Positions 35,604 through 45,503 of a stretch of 64,000 bases of DNA are shown one piece after another. The position numbers and the translations under genes are program-made. Below the pieces are notes generated by a model, which saw only the letters and a list, made by a program, of their open reading frames with translations, had not been told where the DNA came from and did not search any database. Each line of letters starts with the position of its first letter. Position 1 is the first letter of the stretch. This DNA comes from Axinella damicornis (taxonomy: Eukaryota; Porifera; Demospongiae; Axinellida; Axinellidae), in assembly GCA_963931865.1 (NCBI GenBank), contig OZ007517.1, forward strand, positions 7,049,676 through 7,113,675, given 5' to 3'.

Positions 35604-35775
35604 CTGTGCCTCAGCCAGCTGGCTCTGCTGCGTGCGTTGTCAGTGGCACTGCTGCTGGAACCCTTGGAGGAGGAGGGCCTGGCGTTCCGGCTACTGTTGG
35701 CGGGAATCTCGATGCCAGCCAGGCCAGTTGCTCCACTGTGAATGGCGGTGGATCGCTATTGTGTGGGGTTGCCAT
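35604..35775 (-). CDS. Short ORF/exon upstream of and divergent from the transposase
   Basis: Minus-strand ATG at 35775-35773 opens 54 codons: MATPHNSDPPPFTVEQLAWL, then a Pro-rich stretch (TPGPPPPRVP), stop at 35611-35613. A strong donor consensus CACAG|GTGAGT lies at 35604/35603, so it could be a first exon if spliced in another frame. The EQLAWLASRF helix and Pro-rich linker resemble small accessory ORFs seen beside invertebrate transposons, but I cannot name a family. Starts are 139 bp apart and divergent, so a shared promoter region is possible. Confidence 0.4.
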
Positions 35776-35913
35776 CCTGACTGGTTGCTGGGGCTGATCT
35801 GGCTACTTGCACAGGTCGCTAGCAAAAAGGAGAACGAGAGAACGCTTAGCAGACCGAACAAGAAAACACACTGGTTGGGTAGCTGGTCTATATAATACAT
35901 ATTTGAATGTAAA

Positions 35914-36780
35914 ATGATGATAGCCTCAGAGGCATTGGTCATGACTAGTACAGTTCCATCAGAGAACGCTACCGCGTTCTCTGATAGGAATGGTCCTGCA
36001 AGGTTGTTGTCTGACTTTGAAGAGCTGACACTTGTCAACTTGGCACTTACCAACCCAGGGATCTATCTTCACGAGTTACAGCATAAACTGATAATGACCA
36101 CTGGCACAGAAGTGGACTGCTCCACAATTTGCCGTACATTTAAGAGACTAGGTATAACACGTCAAAAGATAAGGCAAGTTGCAATGCAAAGAAATGAAGA
36201 GAGTAGGGGGGAGTTTATGGCAGAAATGGCGACATATGACCCTGAGATGTTTCTGTGGATTGATGAAACTGGGTGTGACAGGCGGAAGTTGATCAGGGAC
36301 TATGGCTATGGTATTCGTGGTATTCCACCTATTGACCATACCCTTAAGCTCTCTGGAAAGAGATACTCTATTATTGCCGTCATGAGCACAGATTGTGTTG
36401 AAGACATCTACAATCACACAGACAGCGTAAATGGAGACGTCTTTTTAGACTTCGTGCGGAAGTGTTTGCTACCTTTACTCATGCCATTCAATGGCTACAA
36501 TCCAAACTCCATAGTTATCATGGACAATGCTTCTGTACACAAAAGTGAGGAAGTACTTGAGATGATCAGTAGTGTTGGTGCCCTGCTACGTTTTTTACCA
36601 CCTTACAGTCCCGACTTAACCCCTATTGAAGAGATGTTCGCTGAAGTGAAAGGGTATCTTAGAGCAAATGATGCAGTTGTGCAAGCCACACCAACACCAG
36701 AAACAATCTTAACCATGGCTTTTTGTAGTGTAACTAAAGAAAATTGTCGTGCATATGTTCATCATGCTGGTTATCAGTAA
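35914..36780 (+). CDS. IS630/Tc1-type DDE transposase (DDE_3), apparently intact ORF
   Basis: The 288-residue intronless ORF begins with a winged-helix-like segment (residues ~33-80: LALTNPGIYLHELQ, TVDCSTICRTFKRLGITRQK region). An RNase H-fold catalytic domain follows: FLWIDETGCD (first Asp), IVIMDNASVHKSEE (second Asp), YSPDLTPIEEMFAEVK (Glu). Second Asp to Glu spacing is 34 residues, as in the DD34E Tc1/IS630 group. It would cut and paste its own element at TA. The first of the two usual N-terminal HTH motifs is not seen, so the true start may lie upstream or the N-terminus may be lost. TIRs were not recognised. It converges on the ORF ending at 36829, only 48 bp away. There are no internal stops, so it may be recent. 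Confidence 0.9.
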   Translation: MMIASEALVMTSTVPSENATAFSDRNGPARLLSDFEELTLVNLALTNPGIYLHELQHKLIMTTGTEVDCSTICRTFKRLGITRQKIRQVAMQRNEESRGEFMAEMATYDPEMFLWIDETGCDRRKLIRDYGYGIRGIPPIDHTLKLSGKRYSIIAVMSTDCVEDIYNHTDSVNGDVFLDFVRKCLLPLLMPFNGYNPNSIVIMDNASVHKSEEVLEMISSVGALLRFLPPYSPDLTPIEEMFAEVKGYLRANDAVVQATPTPETILTMAFCSVTKENCRAYVHHAGYQ

Positions 36781-36828
36781 TAAACAAATAATTATTATTA
36801 TTTTACAATGATGTGTCAAATAGACTAC

Positions 36829-37311
36829 TCACACTTTAAACTTTTTTAGCTGGTCAGGTATTGGTAGTTTCTGCTCGCTAAATTCTTTGTCAGTAAGTGC
36901 ACCCATCTCAAACAGTGAATGTAATTCACGTAATTGCTGTATATACTTGGATCGAACGTCAGCTATTTTCCCTGGCGAAGGGTGACCAACTGCAGGAGCA
37001 TTCACAGCAGAACCCGAAGTGGATCCAGGTTGTGGAGAGGGCTTCAAAGCTCCAATAACAGCCTCAGCCATACTGGTGAATACAGTTGTCATATCATTTG
37101 TAGAGTTCTGTTTGGCTTTTGTTCGGCCACCAGTGAACATGGGAACGCATGGTGGATTATCTAATGAATTATGGGAGCCTATAGTCTGTAATCGTACATG
37201 AAATGAATGACATGCAAACTTACCCTCACACACGTAGTGCAACCCTTTTCGGGTCAATGGGGGGGCTTTGGACTCCTTTTGGTCGTCTTCTACCATGACC
37301 CGGCAAAGTCG
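36829..37311 (-). CDS. ORF with SHOCT-like C-terminal domain, convergent with the transposase
   Basis: On the minus strand 37296-36829 is open for 155 codons. Its 5' part (VMVEDDQKESKAPPLTRKGL) is exon 3 of the neighbouring exonuclease unit. From 37185 down the sequence is unique: a Ser/Thr/Pro linker (PSPQPGSTSGSAVNAP), then SKYIQQLRELHSLFEMGALT with DKEFSEQKLPI. This matches the SHOCT pattern (two short helices, L..L..L...G.lT..EF...K), which usually mediates oligomerisation. A 38-bp stretch (37223-37186) has GT..AG ends but is too short for a confident intron, and reading through it keeps the frame. Possible roles are a transposon accessory protein or the tail of the exonuclease-derived gene. 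Neither is proven. Confidence 0.6.
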   Translation of the reverse strand, partial: RLCRVMVEDDQKESKAPPLTRKGLHYVCEGKFACHSFHVRLQTIGSHNSLDNPPCVPMFTGGRTKAKQNSTNDMTTVFTSMAEAVIGALKPSPQPGSTSGSAVNAPAVGHPSPGKIADVRSKYIQQLRELHSLFEMGALTDKEFSEQKLPIPDQLKKFKV

Positions 37312-38088
37312 CTGTCATCGAAAAGTGTATGACATGGGGCGAGAATATATTTGTGTGGTAGGTTTGCCTGAATTTTCAGGAGGTTGATTCCTTTTTCCCG
37401 TCAAACGACAGGCTCTACCGAGTCGTGGCGAGCCTATTGGATGTTGCTTTTGTACACCACACGGACAAGGTCCTTCAGGCTGTACCGCAACCCTTGGCGG
37501 CGCTCTACCAAGTCTTCCGGACCTATCAAGCCTAGTTCGCGACATCGCTCCACACTGTAGTGCTCTGCGGTGTCGCGAACATCGGCCGGCGGGTGTTGGT
37601 AATGCAGTGCACGGAGATCGTGGCCGACGTCGTGGCCCACCACCAATTTTCCCCTCAGCAAGGAGACCACCACGTCCCTCGCCTCCTCGTAAGGCACGGG
37701 ATTGTTCTGCAGATCGTCACGGGTGAGGTGACCATGCTGAGCCATGCTCCCCCAAAGGACCTGGGTTGCGCATGCACGTGTGGGGTAAAAATGACTCTTA
37801 TCATAGTATCGGAACACCATTGGGACTGGTGTAAGTTGTATTCGCTGTACCAACAGTACTACTGGCACGGACCCTGAAGGCACACAGCACATACCAAAAA
37901 GCCATAAAGATATCTGACTTACACCAAAGTACGTGAAATACTTAGCAGCCAACACCTATCTCAATATAATCTATTCGTGCAGTAAATGAAACGAAAAAGG
38001 CATACCCTGGTGGGGCTACCAATTTCCATGTAATTGACATCCAAAACAATGAAATCATGGTGATTGCTGTTCAACGGTGTATGTGTGT
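37224..38088 (-). CDS. Exonuclease unit 1: DEDDh (REXO4/ISG20-like) fold, degenerate
   Basis: Predicted exons on the minus strand: 38088-38020, 37873-37419 and 37311-37224. Junctions keep phase (1, then 0). Exon 1 carries the ExoI region (HHDFIVLDVNYMEI): the Asp is present, but the Glu of the usual D-x-E is Asn. Exon 2 carries ExoII (RGKLVVGHDVGHDLRALHYQ), then HPPADVRDT as in REXO4, and ends at ExoIII (ARHDS, His present). Exon 3 continues RLCRVMVEDDQKES, like the helix after ExoIII, but the ExoIII Asp falls at the lost junction (HDSVE, then unrelated codons). The family trims RNA or DNA 3' ends with two metal ions. Missing acidic residues suggest loss of activity. Copy nearest the SHOCT ORF. 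Confidence 0.65.
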
Positions 38089-38117
38089 CTGTAATCGAAC
38101 ATGAAATGCAAACTTAC

Positions 38118-38982
38118 CCTCACATACGTAGTGCAACCCTTTTCGGGTCAAGGGGGGGGGGGGGGCTTTGGACTCCTTTTGGTCGTCTTCTACCATGACC
38201 CGGCAAAGTCGCTGTCATCGAAAGTGTATGACATGGGCCAGAACATATTTCTGTGGTAGGTTTGCCTGAATTTTCAGGAGGTTGATTCCTTTTTCCCGTC
38301 AAACGACAGGCTCTACCGAGTTGTGGCGAGCCTGTTGGATGTTGCTTTTGTACACCACACGGACAAGGTCCTTCAGGCTGTACCGCAACCCTTGGCAGCG
38401 CTCTACCAAGCCTTCCGGACCTATCAAGCCTAGTTCGCGACATCTCTCCACACTGTAGTGCTCTTCGGTGTCGCGAACATCGGCCGGCGGGTGTTGGCAA
38501 TGCAGCGCACGGAGATTGTGGCCGACGTCGTGGCCCACCACCAATTTTCCCCTCAGCAAGGAGACCACCACATCCCTCGCCTCCTCGTAAGGCACGGGAT
38601 TGTTCTGCAGATCGTCACGGGTGAGGTGACCATGCTGAGCCATGCTCCCCCAAAGGAACTGGGTTGCGCATGCACGCGTGGGGTAAAAATGACTCTTATC
38701 ATAGTATCGGCACACCATTGGGACTGGTGTAAGTTGTATTCGCTGTACCAACAGTACTACTGGCACGGACCCTGAAGGCACACAGCACATACCAAAAAGC
38801 CATAAAGATGTCTGACTTATACCAAAGTGCGTGAAATACTTAGCAGCCAACACCTATCTCAATATAATCTATACGTGCAGTAAATGAAACGAAAAAGGCA
38901 TACCCTGGTGGGGCTACCAATTTCCATGTAATTGACATCCAAAACAATGAAATCATGGTGATTGCTGTTCAACGGTGTGTGT
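38118..38982 (-). CDS. Exonuclease unit 2
   Basis: Exons 38982-38918, 38771-38317 and 38211-38118. The main exon is fully open and lies in a frame of 184 codons, starting MLAAKYFTHFGISQTSLWLF within the preceding intron. Differences from unit 1 include VGHDVGHNLRAL (the second Asp of ExoII is Asn, G to A on the coding strand) and RDTEEHY. Exon 1 is 4 nt shorter than in unit 1, which breaks the phase. Exon 3 holds a 14-base G/C run. Confidence 0.6.
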
Positions 38983-39011
38983 CTGTAATCGAACATGAAA
39001 TGCAAACTTAC

Positions 39012-39880
39012 CCTCACATACGTAGTGCAACCCTTTTTGGGTCAAGGGGGGGGGGGGGGGGGGGGGGGCTTTGGACTCCTTTTGGTCCTCTTCTACCATG
39101 ACCCGGCAAAGTCGCTGTCATCAAAAAGTGTATGACATGGGGCGAGAACATAGGTTTGCATGAATTTTCAGGAGGTTGATTCCTTTTTCCCGTCAAACGA
39201 CAGGCTCTACCGAGTCGTGGCGAGCCTGTTGGATGTTGCTTTTGTACACCACACGGACAAGGTCCTTCAGGCTGTACCGCAACCCTTGGCGGCGCTCTAC
39301 CAAGTCTTCCGGACCTATCAAGCCTAGTTCGCGACATCTCTCCACACTGTAGTGCTCTGCGGTGTCGCGAACATCGGCCGGCGGGTGTTGGTAATGCAGT
39401 GCACGGAGATCGTGGCAGACGTCGTTGCCCACCACCAATTTTCCCCTCAGCAAGGAGACCACCACGTCCCTCGCCTCCTCGTAAGGCACGGGATTGTTCT
39501 GCAGTTCGTCACGGGTGAGGTGACCATGCTGAGCCATGCTCCCCCAAAGGAACTGGGTTGCGCATGCACGTGTGGGGTAAAAATGACTCTTATCATAGTA
39601 TCGGAACACCATTGGGACTGGTGTAAGTTGTATTCGCTGTACCAACAGTACTACTGGCACGGACCCTGAAGGCACACAGTACGTACCAAAAAGCCATAAA
39701 GATGTCTGACTTACACCAAAGTACGTGAAATACTTAGCAACCAACACCTATCTCAATATAATCTATTCGTGCAGTAAATGAAACGAAAAAGGCATGCCCT
39801 GGTAGGGCTACCAATTTCCATGTAATTGACATCCAAAACAATGAAATCATGGTGATTGCTGTTCAACGGTGTATGTGTGT
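39012..39880 (-). CDS. Exonuclease unit 3
   Basis: The main exon 39665-39211 is open (184-codon frame) with VGNDVCHDLRAL at ExoII: the invariant His is Asn and a Cys is new, while the Asp is kept. Exon 1 is at about 39880-39812. Its acceptor CAG is changed to CAC (plus strand CTGTAATC to GTGTAATC), so normal splicing in from upstream is unlikely. Exon 3 carries the longest G/C run of the array, about 23 bases. Confidence 0.6.
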
Positions 39881-39918
39881 GTGTAATCGTACATGAAATG
39901 AATGACATGCAAACTTAC

Positions 39919-40794
39919 CCTCACATACGTAGTGCAACCCTTTTCGGGTCAATGGAGAGGGGGGGGGAGGGGGGGCTTTGGACTCCTTTTGGTCGTCTTC
40001 TACCATGACCCGGCAAAGTCGCTGTCATCAAAAGTGTATGACATGGGTGAGAACATATTTGTCTGGCAGGTTTGCATGAATTTTCAGGAGGTTGATTCCT
40101 TTATCCCGTCAAACGACAGGCTCTACCGAGTCGTGGCGAGCCTGTTGGATGTTGCTTTTGTACACCACACGGACAAGGTCCTTCAGGCTGTACCGCAACC
40201 CTTGGCGGTGCTCTACCAAGCCTTCCGGACCTATCAAGCCTAGTTCGCGACATCGCTCCACACTGTAGTGCTCTGCGGTGTCGCGAACATCGGCAGGCGG
40301 GTGTTGGCAATGCAGCGCACGGAGATCGTGGCCGACGTCGTGGCCCACCACCAATTTTCCCCTCAGCAAGGAGACCACCACATCCCTCGCCTCCTTGTAA
40401 GGCACGGGATTGTTCTGCAGATCGTCACGGGTGAGGTGACCATGCTGAGCCATGCTCCCCCAAAGGAACTGGGTTGCGCATGCACGCGTGGGGTAAAAAT
40501 GACTCTTATCATAGTATCGGCACACCATTGGGACTGGTGTAAGTTGTATTCGCTGTACCAACAGTACTACTGGCACGGACCCTGAAGGCACACAGCACAC
40601 CAAAAAGCCATAAAGATGTCTGACTTACACCAAAGTACGTGAAATACTTAGCAGCCAACACCTATCTCAATATAATCTATACGTGCAGTAAATGAAACGA
40701 AAAAGGCATACCCTGGTAGGGCTACCAATTTCCACGTAATTGACATCCAAAACAATGACATCATGGTGATTGCTGTTCAACGGTGTATGTGTGT
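39919..40794 (-). CDS. Exonuclease unit 4
   Basis: Exons 40794-40726, 40581-40127, then exon 3 down to about 39919. The main exon is open with the consensus VGHDVGHDLRAL and HPPADVRDTAEHY. Exon 1 is the 69-nt form that keeps phase. Its exon 1 ends with a Val in place of Met (VNYVEI). The G tract in exon 3 is interrupted by A (GGAGAGGGG). Confidence 0.6.
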
Positions 40795-40831
40795 CTGTAA
40801 TCGTACATGAAATGAATGACATGCAAACTTA

Positions 40832-41687
40832 CCCTCACATACGTAGTGCAACCCTTTTCGGGTCAATGGAGAGGGGGCTTTTGACTCCTTTTGGTCGTCT
40901 TCTACCATGACCCGGCAAAGTCGCTGTCATCAAAAGTGTATGACATGGGGTGAGAACATATTTGTCTGGCAGGTTTGCATGAATTTTCAGGAGGTTGATT
41001 CCTTTATCCCGTCAAACGACAGGCTCTACCGAGTCGTGGCGAGCCTGTTGGATGTTGCTTTTGTACACCACACGGACAAGGTCCTTCAGGCTGTACCGCA
41101 ACCCTTGGCGGTGCTCTACCAAGCCTTCCGGACCTATCAAGCCTAGTTCGCGACATCTCTCCACACTGTAGTGCTCTGCGGTGTCGCGAACATCGGCCGG
41201 CTGGTGTTGGCAATGCAGCGCACGGAGATCGTGGCCGACGTCATGGCCCACCACCAATTTTCCCCTCAGCAAGGAGACCACCACATCCCTCGCCTCCTCG
41301 TAAGGCACGGGATTGTTCTGCAGATCGTCACGGGTGAGGTGACCATGCTGAGCCATGCTCCCCCAAAGGAACTGGGTTGCGCATGCACGCGTGGGGTAGA
41401 AATGACTCTTATCATAGTATCGGCACAGGTGTAAGTTGTATTCGCTGTACCAACAGTACTACTGGCACGGACCCTGAAGGCACACAGCACACCAAAAAGC
41501 CATAAAGATGTCTGACTTACACCAAAGTACGTGAAATACTTAGCAGCCAACACCTATCTCAATATAATCTATACGTGCAGTAAATGAAACGAAAAAAGGC
41601 ATACCCTGGTGGGGCTACCAATTTCCATGTAATTGACATCCAAAACAATGACATCATGGTGATTGCTGTTCAACGGTGTATGTGTGT
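40832..41687 (-). CDS. Exonuclease unit 5 (frameshifted)
   Basis: Exons 41687-41619, 41473-41030, then exon 3 down to about 40832. The main exon is 11 nt shorter than in the other units (444 against 455), so the frame breaks near 41425. Downstream of the break the domain is intact: AQHGHLTRDDLQNNPVPYEE, VGHDVGHDLRAL, HQPADVRDT. The short G run (GGAGAGGGGG) makes its exon 3 differ in frame from units 2-4. Confidence 0.55.
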
Positions 41688-41725
41688 CTGTAATCGTACA
41701 TGAAATGAATGACATGCAAACTTAC

Positions 41726-42213
41726 CCTCACATACGTAGTGCAACCCTTTTCGGGTCAATGGAGAGGGGGGGCTTTTGACTCCTTTTGGTCGTCTTCTAC
41801 CATGACCCGGCAAAGTCACTGTCATCAAAAAGTGTATGACATGGGGCGAGAACATATTTGTCTGTCAGGTTTGCTTGAAATTTCAGGAGGTTGATTCCTT
41901 TTTCCCGTCAAACAACAGGCTCTACCGAGTCGTGGCGAGCCTGTTGGATGTTGCTTTTGTACACCACATGGACAAGGTGAGGTGACCATGCTGAGCCATG
42001 CTCCCCCAAAGGAACTGGGTTGCACATGGACGTGTGGGGTAAAAATGACTCTTATCATAGTATCGGCACACCATTGGGACTGGTGTAGGTTGTATTTGCT
42101 GTACCAACAGTACTACTGGCACGGACCCTGAAGGCACACAGCACACCAAAAAGCCATAAAGATGTTTGACTTACACCAAAGTACGTGAAATACTTAGCAG
42201 CCAACACCTTAAG
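41726..42213 (-). pseudogene. Exonuclease unit 6, internally deleted
   Basis: This copy keeps exon 3, the end and the beginning of exon 2, and the adjacent intron. About 330 bp containing the ExoII and RDT segments are missing: the plus strand jumps from CACCACATGGACAAGG to TGAGGTGACCATGCTGAGCC. Exon 1 is absent. The copy ends where a non-LTR retrotransposon tail begins. Confidence 0.8.
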
Positions 42214-42480
42214 TTGTTCAAGTGCATGTTTGAATGATGTCAAGGAGCTGATGCAGCTGGTGTCAAAATTTAGAGAGTTCCATAGGGCAGTGGTCGAGGG
42301 AAAGTAGGAGTTTTTAAAATTGTTTGTTCTTGCAAATGGTACTGACAGCTAAGTGGCGTTAGCATGTCGATTGGGATAGTGGGCAATTGTCCTTTACGTG
42401 GCAATAGCTGAGAATTAAGAGACTCATAATTTGAGTTCCATGATTTTGAACAAACTCTCAAAGCAAACGTCTGTACATCC
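42214..42480 (-). pseudogene. C-terminal tail of a non-LTR retrotransposon
   Basis: On the minus strand LSVPFARTNNFKNSYFPSTT then ALWNSLNFDTSCISSLTSF and KHALEQL match the classic end of LINE polymerases (FF/YFPRT..LWN.LP....SL.SFK..L). One frameshift lies near 42357; the preceding frame (LLPRKGQLPTIPIDM) is the segment just upstream. Everything else of the element is missing. Confidence 0.8.
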
Positions 42481-43640
42481 CTCTATCAACTTGATGTCTT
42501 TCTCAAGATGAGGGTTCCATGTCGCGCAGGCATTACTTCTCTTCAGCGAAAGCACTGTGCATCTAGTGCATAATCAACTCACTTGAAGAACGGCAAAAAT
42601 CTACTCCAACTGCTGCACAGTAAGACCTGAAAGGAAGGTCTCGCTCACAAGACCTTCAATGCTGTCGATATGGCTATTTAGAAGAACAGCCCGATCTCTC
42701 TTGATGTAGTCGTCCAGGTGTGACACCAGAAATTCAATCTGTGTCACCGCTTTTTCCACAACAGTATTGATTTTCTATACTGAGGTTCAGTGGAAAACCC
42801 ATTGGTAGAGCCTTGAAGCTTGCACTGGTGCAGCTTCTTGCAAGATTTGTCCGGCCCTAGAGCTCCTTGGCAGTACAGCCCTCTGAAATGAAAGATAATG
42901 CTGAATATCAGCTGGTGACCTATAATTATGACTTGTCAAATAAGTGAGAAGTGATGTAATTAGTTGACAGACCTTGGCATTTGTTCCAATGTCAAACATG
43001 ATGTAATTGATAGCCCATCAGTATCCTTGAAGTATGGAAATTCTGTCTTGTACTATGGCCTTATTGTTTGCATTATGCCTCTTCCTCGTCGTCTTCTCCC
43101 TCCTCTTCTTTCCACCGAACCCGTTTTAAGCTCCGAAACCATTGTAACAAGCAATTGTCAATGGTTATAATTATAGGAGGCCTAACAAATGAACCCCACA
43201 CATGAAAAGAGGGTGGTCCTACTTTTTTTTCTCTTTTTACTGAAACATGTTTGAGCAATACAAGGCACCGGTTGCAAGAAAATAGCTAGCTAATATGAAT
43301 TTTGTAGCCATGGACAAAAACCAACAAGAAAGGACATTACGAACCATAATACATGCAGACAACAAACAGCACGTTTAGTACCTACTTGAGAATAATGCTG
43401 TAGTCCGTGTTTGAAACAACGTGTAGAGTTCTTGCTACTTGTATCAAAGCGGAGAGCATTCCATCACCAGTCACTGATGGAACAAACGAGTTTGTGAACT
43501 GGTTGCAATGGGCTTGAGGGACCACAAATTAGATAGTGTTTCTATGGCGATTGGCATGGGGAGTGTGTTTCAATGCGAAGGGTGTACAAGTCTGCCTGTA
43601 ATGTTATTGAACAACAGACACAACTTCAAGGTTTATTCTC
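42481..43640. other. Unassigned stretch
   Basis: No supported gene. Short frames occur on both strands without domains. A plus-strand CTTCTCCCTCCTCTTCTTTCC tract at 43094 and an A-rich segment near 43270-43330 are the only compositional landmarks. Confidence 0.4.
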
Positions 43641-44385
43641 TCCTATCGGATAGGCTTGGCATGCTTGTCAGATGTAGCTGGGTGTGGAGTTGTGTCCTTG
43701 GCTGGGAGTGGAGTTACATTCTTGGCTGGGTGTGGAGTGTGGAGTTGAGGATGTTGGGATGGTTGAGGCCTCGCCTGATGTAGACAAGGAAATGGTGGAT
43801 GGCAGCAACACTTGAGTGATTTTTCCATCCAGTTTTGGTTCTGGATAAAAGAAATTTGGGTAACACACCATACATTCTGGAATCTGGATACTTGTATGTA
43901 TTCAGCACGTACCTTCCATTCCCATGGTACATGACCAACAGTATTGCTGTTCTTGAGGATAGCTACAGCAATGTCGTCATGAACGTTATGGCCCTCGCGT
44001 GGGTGGCACTGTGGCTCTTCTCACCGATAGAGACCACACAGCTGTGTAAACATGATGATCACGAACTGTTCTCTATATTTTGTATGTGTGTTGTTATGTG
44101 AACATGAATCTTGGCAGTGTCATAATGGATTGTGTATATAGCACACCGTAAAAATGGTGTGTGGGGCATATACTCATACTAATTTGGTCTAACTTGATAG
44201 ACTAGGCCTTAGTGTATTATTGTCTTGGTTTTCTCATCTGATAGCTTTGTGCTTGTTGCTTCCTCATATGTAGGTTGGAGGACAATACCTGAAGTTTCCA
44301 GGACTGCCAGATCTATGCATCCAGGTTGGATGACACAAGGGTGCTCGTTCCACATCCAGGTATTTCATTGTAGTGTCCTAAGCAA
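43641..44385. repeat. Dispersed duplication, partner at 56130-57480
   Basis: From CAGATGTAGCTGGGTGTGGA through AACGTTATGGCCCTCGCG and GTGTAAACATGATGA to TAGGTTGGAGGA and GATGACAC, the sequence follows the same order as 56130-57480 with about 90% identity by eye. The second copy is longer because it has an expanded minisatellite, (GT)n(G)n tracts and MITE pieces. Both are in the same orientation. Confidence 0.85.
43643..44040 (-). pseudogene. HIRAN-like domain gene fragment, copy 1
   Basis: Minus-strand exon (about 44040-43913) reads CHPREGHNVHDDIAVAILKN then SNTVGHVPWEWK. It ends at a donor AAG|GTACGT. The NVHDDxAVAI...VGHVP pattern resembles HIRAN-type domains found beside helicases and in repeat-associated invertebrate proteins, which bind DNA ends. 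A second exon (43840-43643; acceptor CTTTTATCCAG) adds WMEKS and a Ser/Thr/Pro tail with a repeated 12-codon motif. The first half of the HIRAN fold is missing, and the frame opens only after a stop. It shares its whole layout with 56140-56690, so one is a duplicate or both are dispersed repeats. Confidence 0.55.
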
Positions 44386-44499
44386 GTGACCACCTCCTGT
44401 TATGTTAAATGGGAGATCTTCAGGGCGGGGGGAAGAGTGCACGGTTTATCTCCGTGCGCCGTTTCTCTGTTTTGTGCCGTGTCGCTTGCAAACAGATCT

Positions 44500-44560
44500 A
44501 GTCTTGTTCCCAGACCCCCAGACGGACAACGGTATAGACGCAGAACTGTCGCACACTGGA
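44500..44560. mobile_element. Solo left end, TAGTCTTGTTCCCAGACCCC
   Basis: This has the terminal sequence of the 9-bp-TSD family (TAGTCTTGTTCCCAGACCCC) with CAGACGGACAACGG inward. No right partner is found nearby; it is a truncated element. Confidence 0.5.
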
Positions 44561-45121
44561 ATGTACCACTGATAATCCGTCTTCCAAGACGCTGATCTTG
44601 CAATGACTCCGAGAGAGCGAGCGATGCCTTTGCTTAAGCACTTAGAACAAGTCTGGTATAATAGTGCTTGTTGTTGACCATATATGGCTAGTGGGAATCT
44701 GTACTGTGGTCACACTAAAGTGATTCATGAACCAGCCAACAACTAGAAGGCTGGCGTAAAAAGGTTCCAATAAGGGCACGGTTAGGTTGCTGATGTTTGA
44801 CCAAACATGATCTGCTGCTATAATGCGAAGTTGGATGCTCATTCTCGGCTGAAAAATGGGGGAAGTAGCTGGCAGGTTAAACTGAACTACATCAGCCTCT
44901 TAGTAATCCTCTACTGACTGTAGTGGGTCATCAATATCCTGTGGCCATGGTTTCATGCATTTTAAAGTACATGTACTACTAACTTGACCCTCAATGAATA
45001 AGACACCTCAGAATCGATCACATGACTGAGCATTAAAAGAATCGCTTGTTGCCCACTTTAGTGTGCATTATCTACATAGTGCACACTTTTCAAAGATCAA
45101 CAGCTGTTTCGGGTCGGTGAA

Positions 45122-45225
45122 TAGTTTAGATACAACTGTACCAGTTTGCAGTGCATTACGGGTTTTAGTGCACTCGGGCATAAGTTAAAACCCGGAAAGC
45201 ACTGCAAACTGGTATTTAAATATTA
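45122..45225. repeat. Imperfect hairpin (CAGTTTGCAGTGCATTACGG arms)
   Basis: TACCAGTTTGCAGTGCATTA + CGGGTTTTAGTGC pairs with AAAACCCGGAAAGCACTGCA + AACTGGTA. It is a small inverted repeat of a foldback MITE kind, inserted in sequence without genes. Confidence 0.75.
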
Positions 45226-45387
45226 CTTGACAATAGTTGGTATCCTCCCTCCTTTACTTGCTCCAGAATTCTCATGACTATCATTAAATACCTCCACTAT
45301 CATGCTGTTTCAGGTTTGCCTCCCCATTAAGTTAATTGAGGCGAGCCTGAGCAAGCCCCACACTAGTGTCAACAACAAAGAAAGAGA

Positions 45388-45503
45388 TCACTCGTGGACC
45401 TACTTATTCATTGGCTAGAGCAAGAAGCGATCTTGGTTCGCTTATTGCTCTAGCCAATGAATAAGTAGGTCCGCGAGTGATCTCTGTCTTGTTGTTGCCA
45501 ACG
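45388..45503. repeat. Near-perfect hairpin
   Basis: GATCACTCGTGGACCTACTT + ATTCATTGGCTAGAGCAA pairs with TTGCTCTAGCCAATGAATAA + GTAGGTCCGCGAGTGATC, with a loop of about 20 bp. The flanking GCCTGAGCAAGCCCCACACTAG is also present at 34571 next to the CACTCG-type duplicated block, so the two sites share a repeat family. Confidence 0.85.

Larger units (their letters stand above)
37224..42213 (-). repeat. Tandem array of 5.5 copies of an ~895-913-bp gene unit
   Basis: The marker ACTTACCCTCACATACGTAG + TGCAACCC recurs at about 37218, 38112, 39006, 39913, 40826 and 41720, giving periods of 894, 894, 907, 913 and 894 bp. Copies are roughly 95% or more alike by eye. Differences concentrate in a G-tract and in a TGTG tract at the unit junctions. 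Each unit holds three exons of a DEDDh exonuclease on the minus strand. The sixth copy is deleted internally and abuts a LINE tail at 42214. Confidence 0.95.

Noticed and set aside
36148..36417. Minus-strand 89-codon ORF
   Set aside because: Shadow of the transposase gene.
37560..40585. Plus-strand 105-codon ORFs (MLCGVANIGRRVLVMQ...) repeated in each array unit
   Set aside because: Antisense shadows of the exonuclease main exon. The minus strand carries the recognisable ExoII and RDT motifs and the splice sites.
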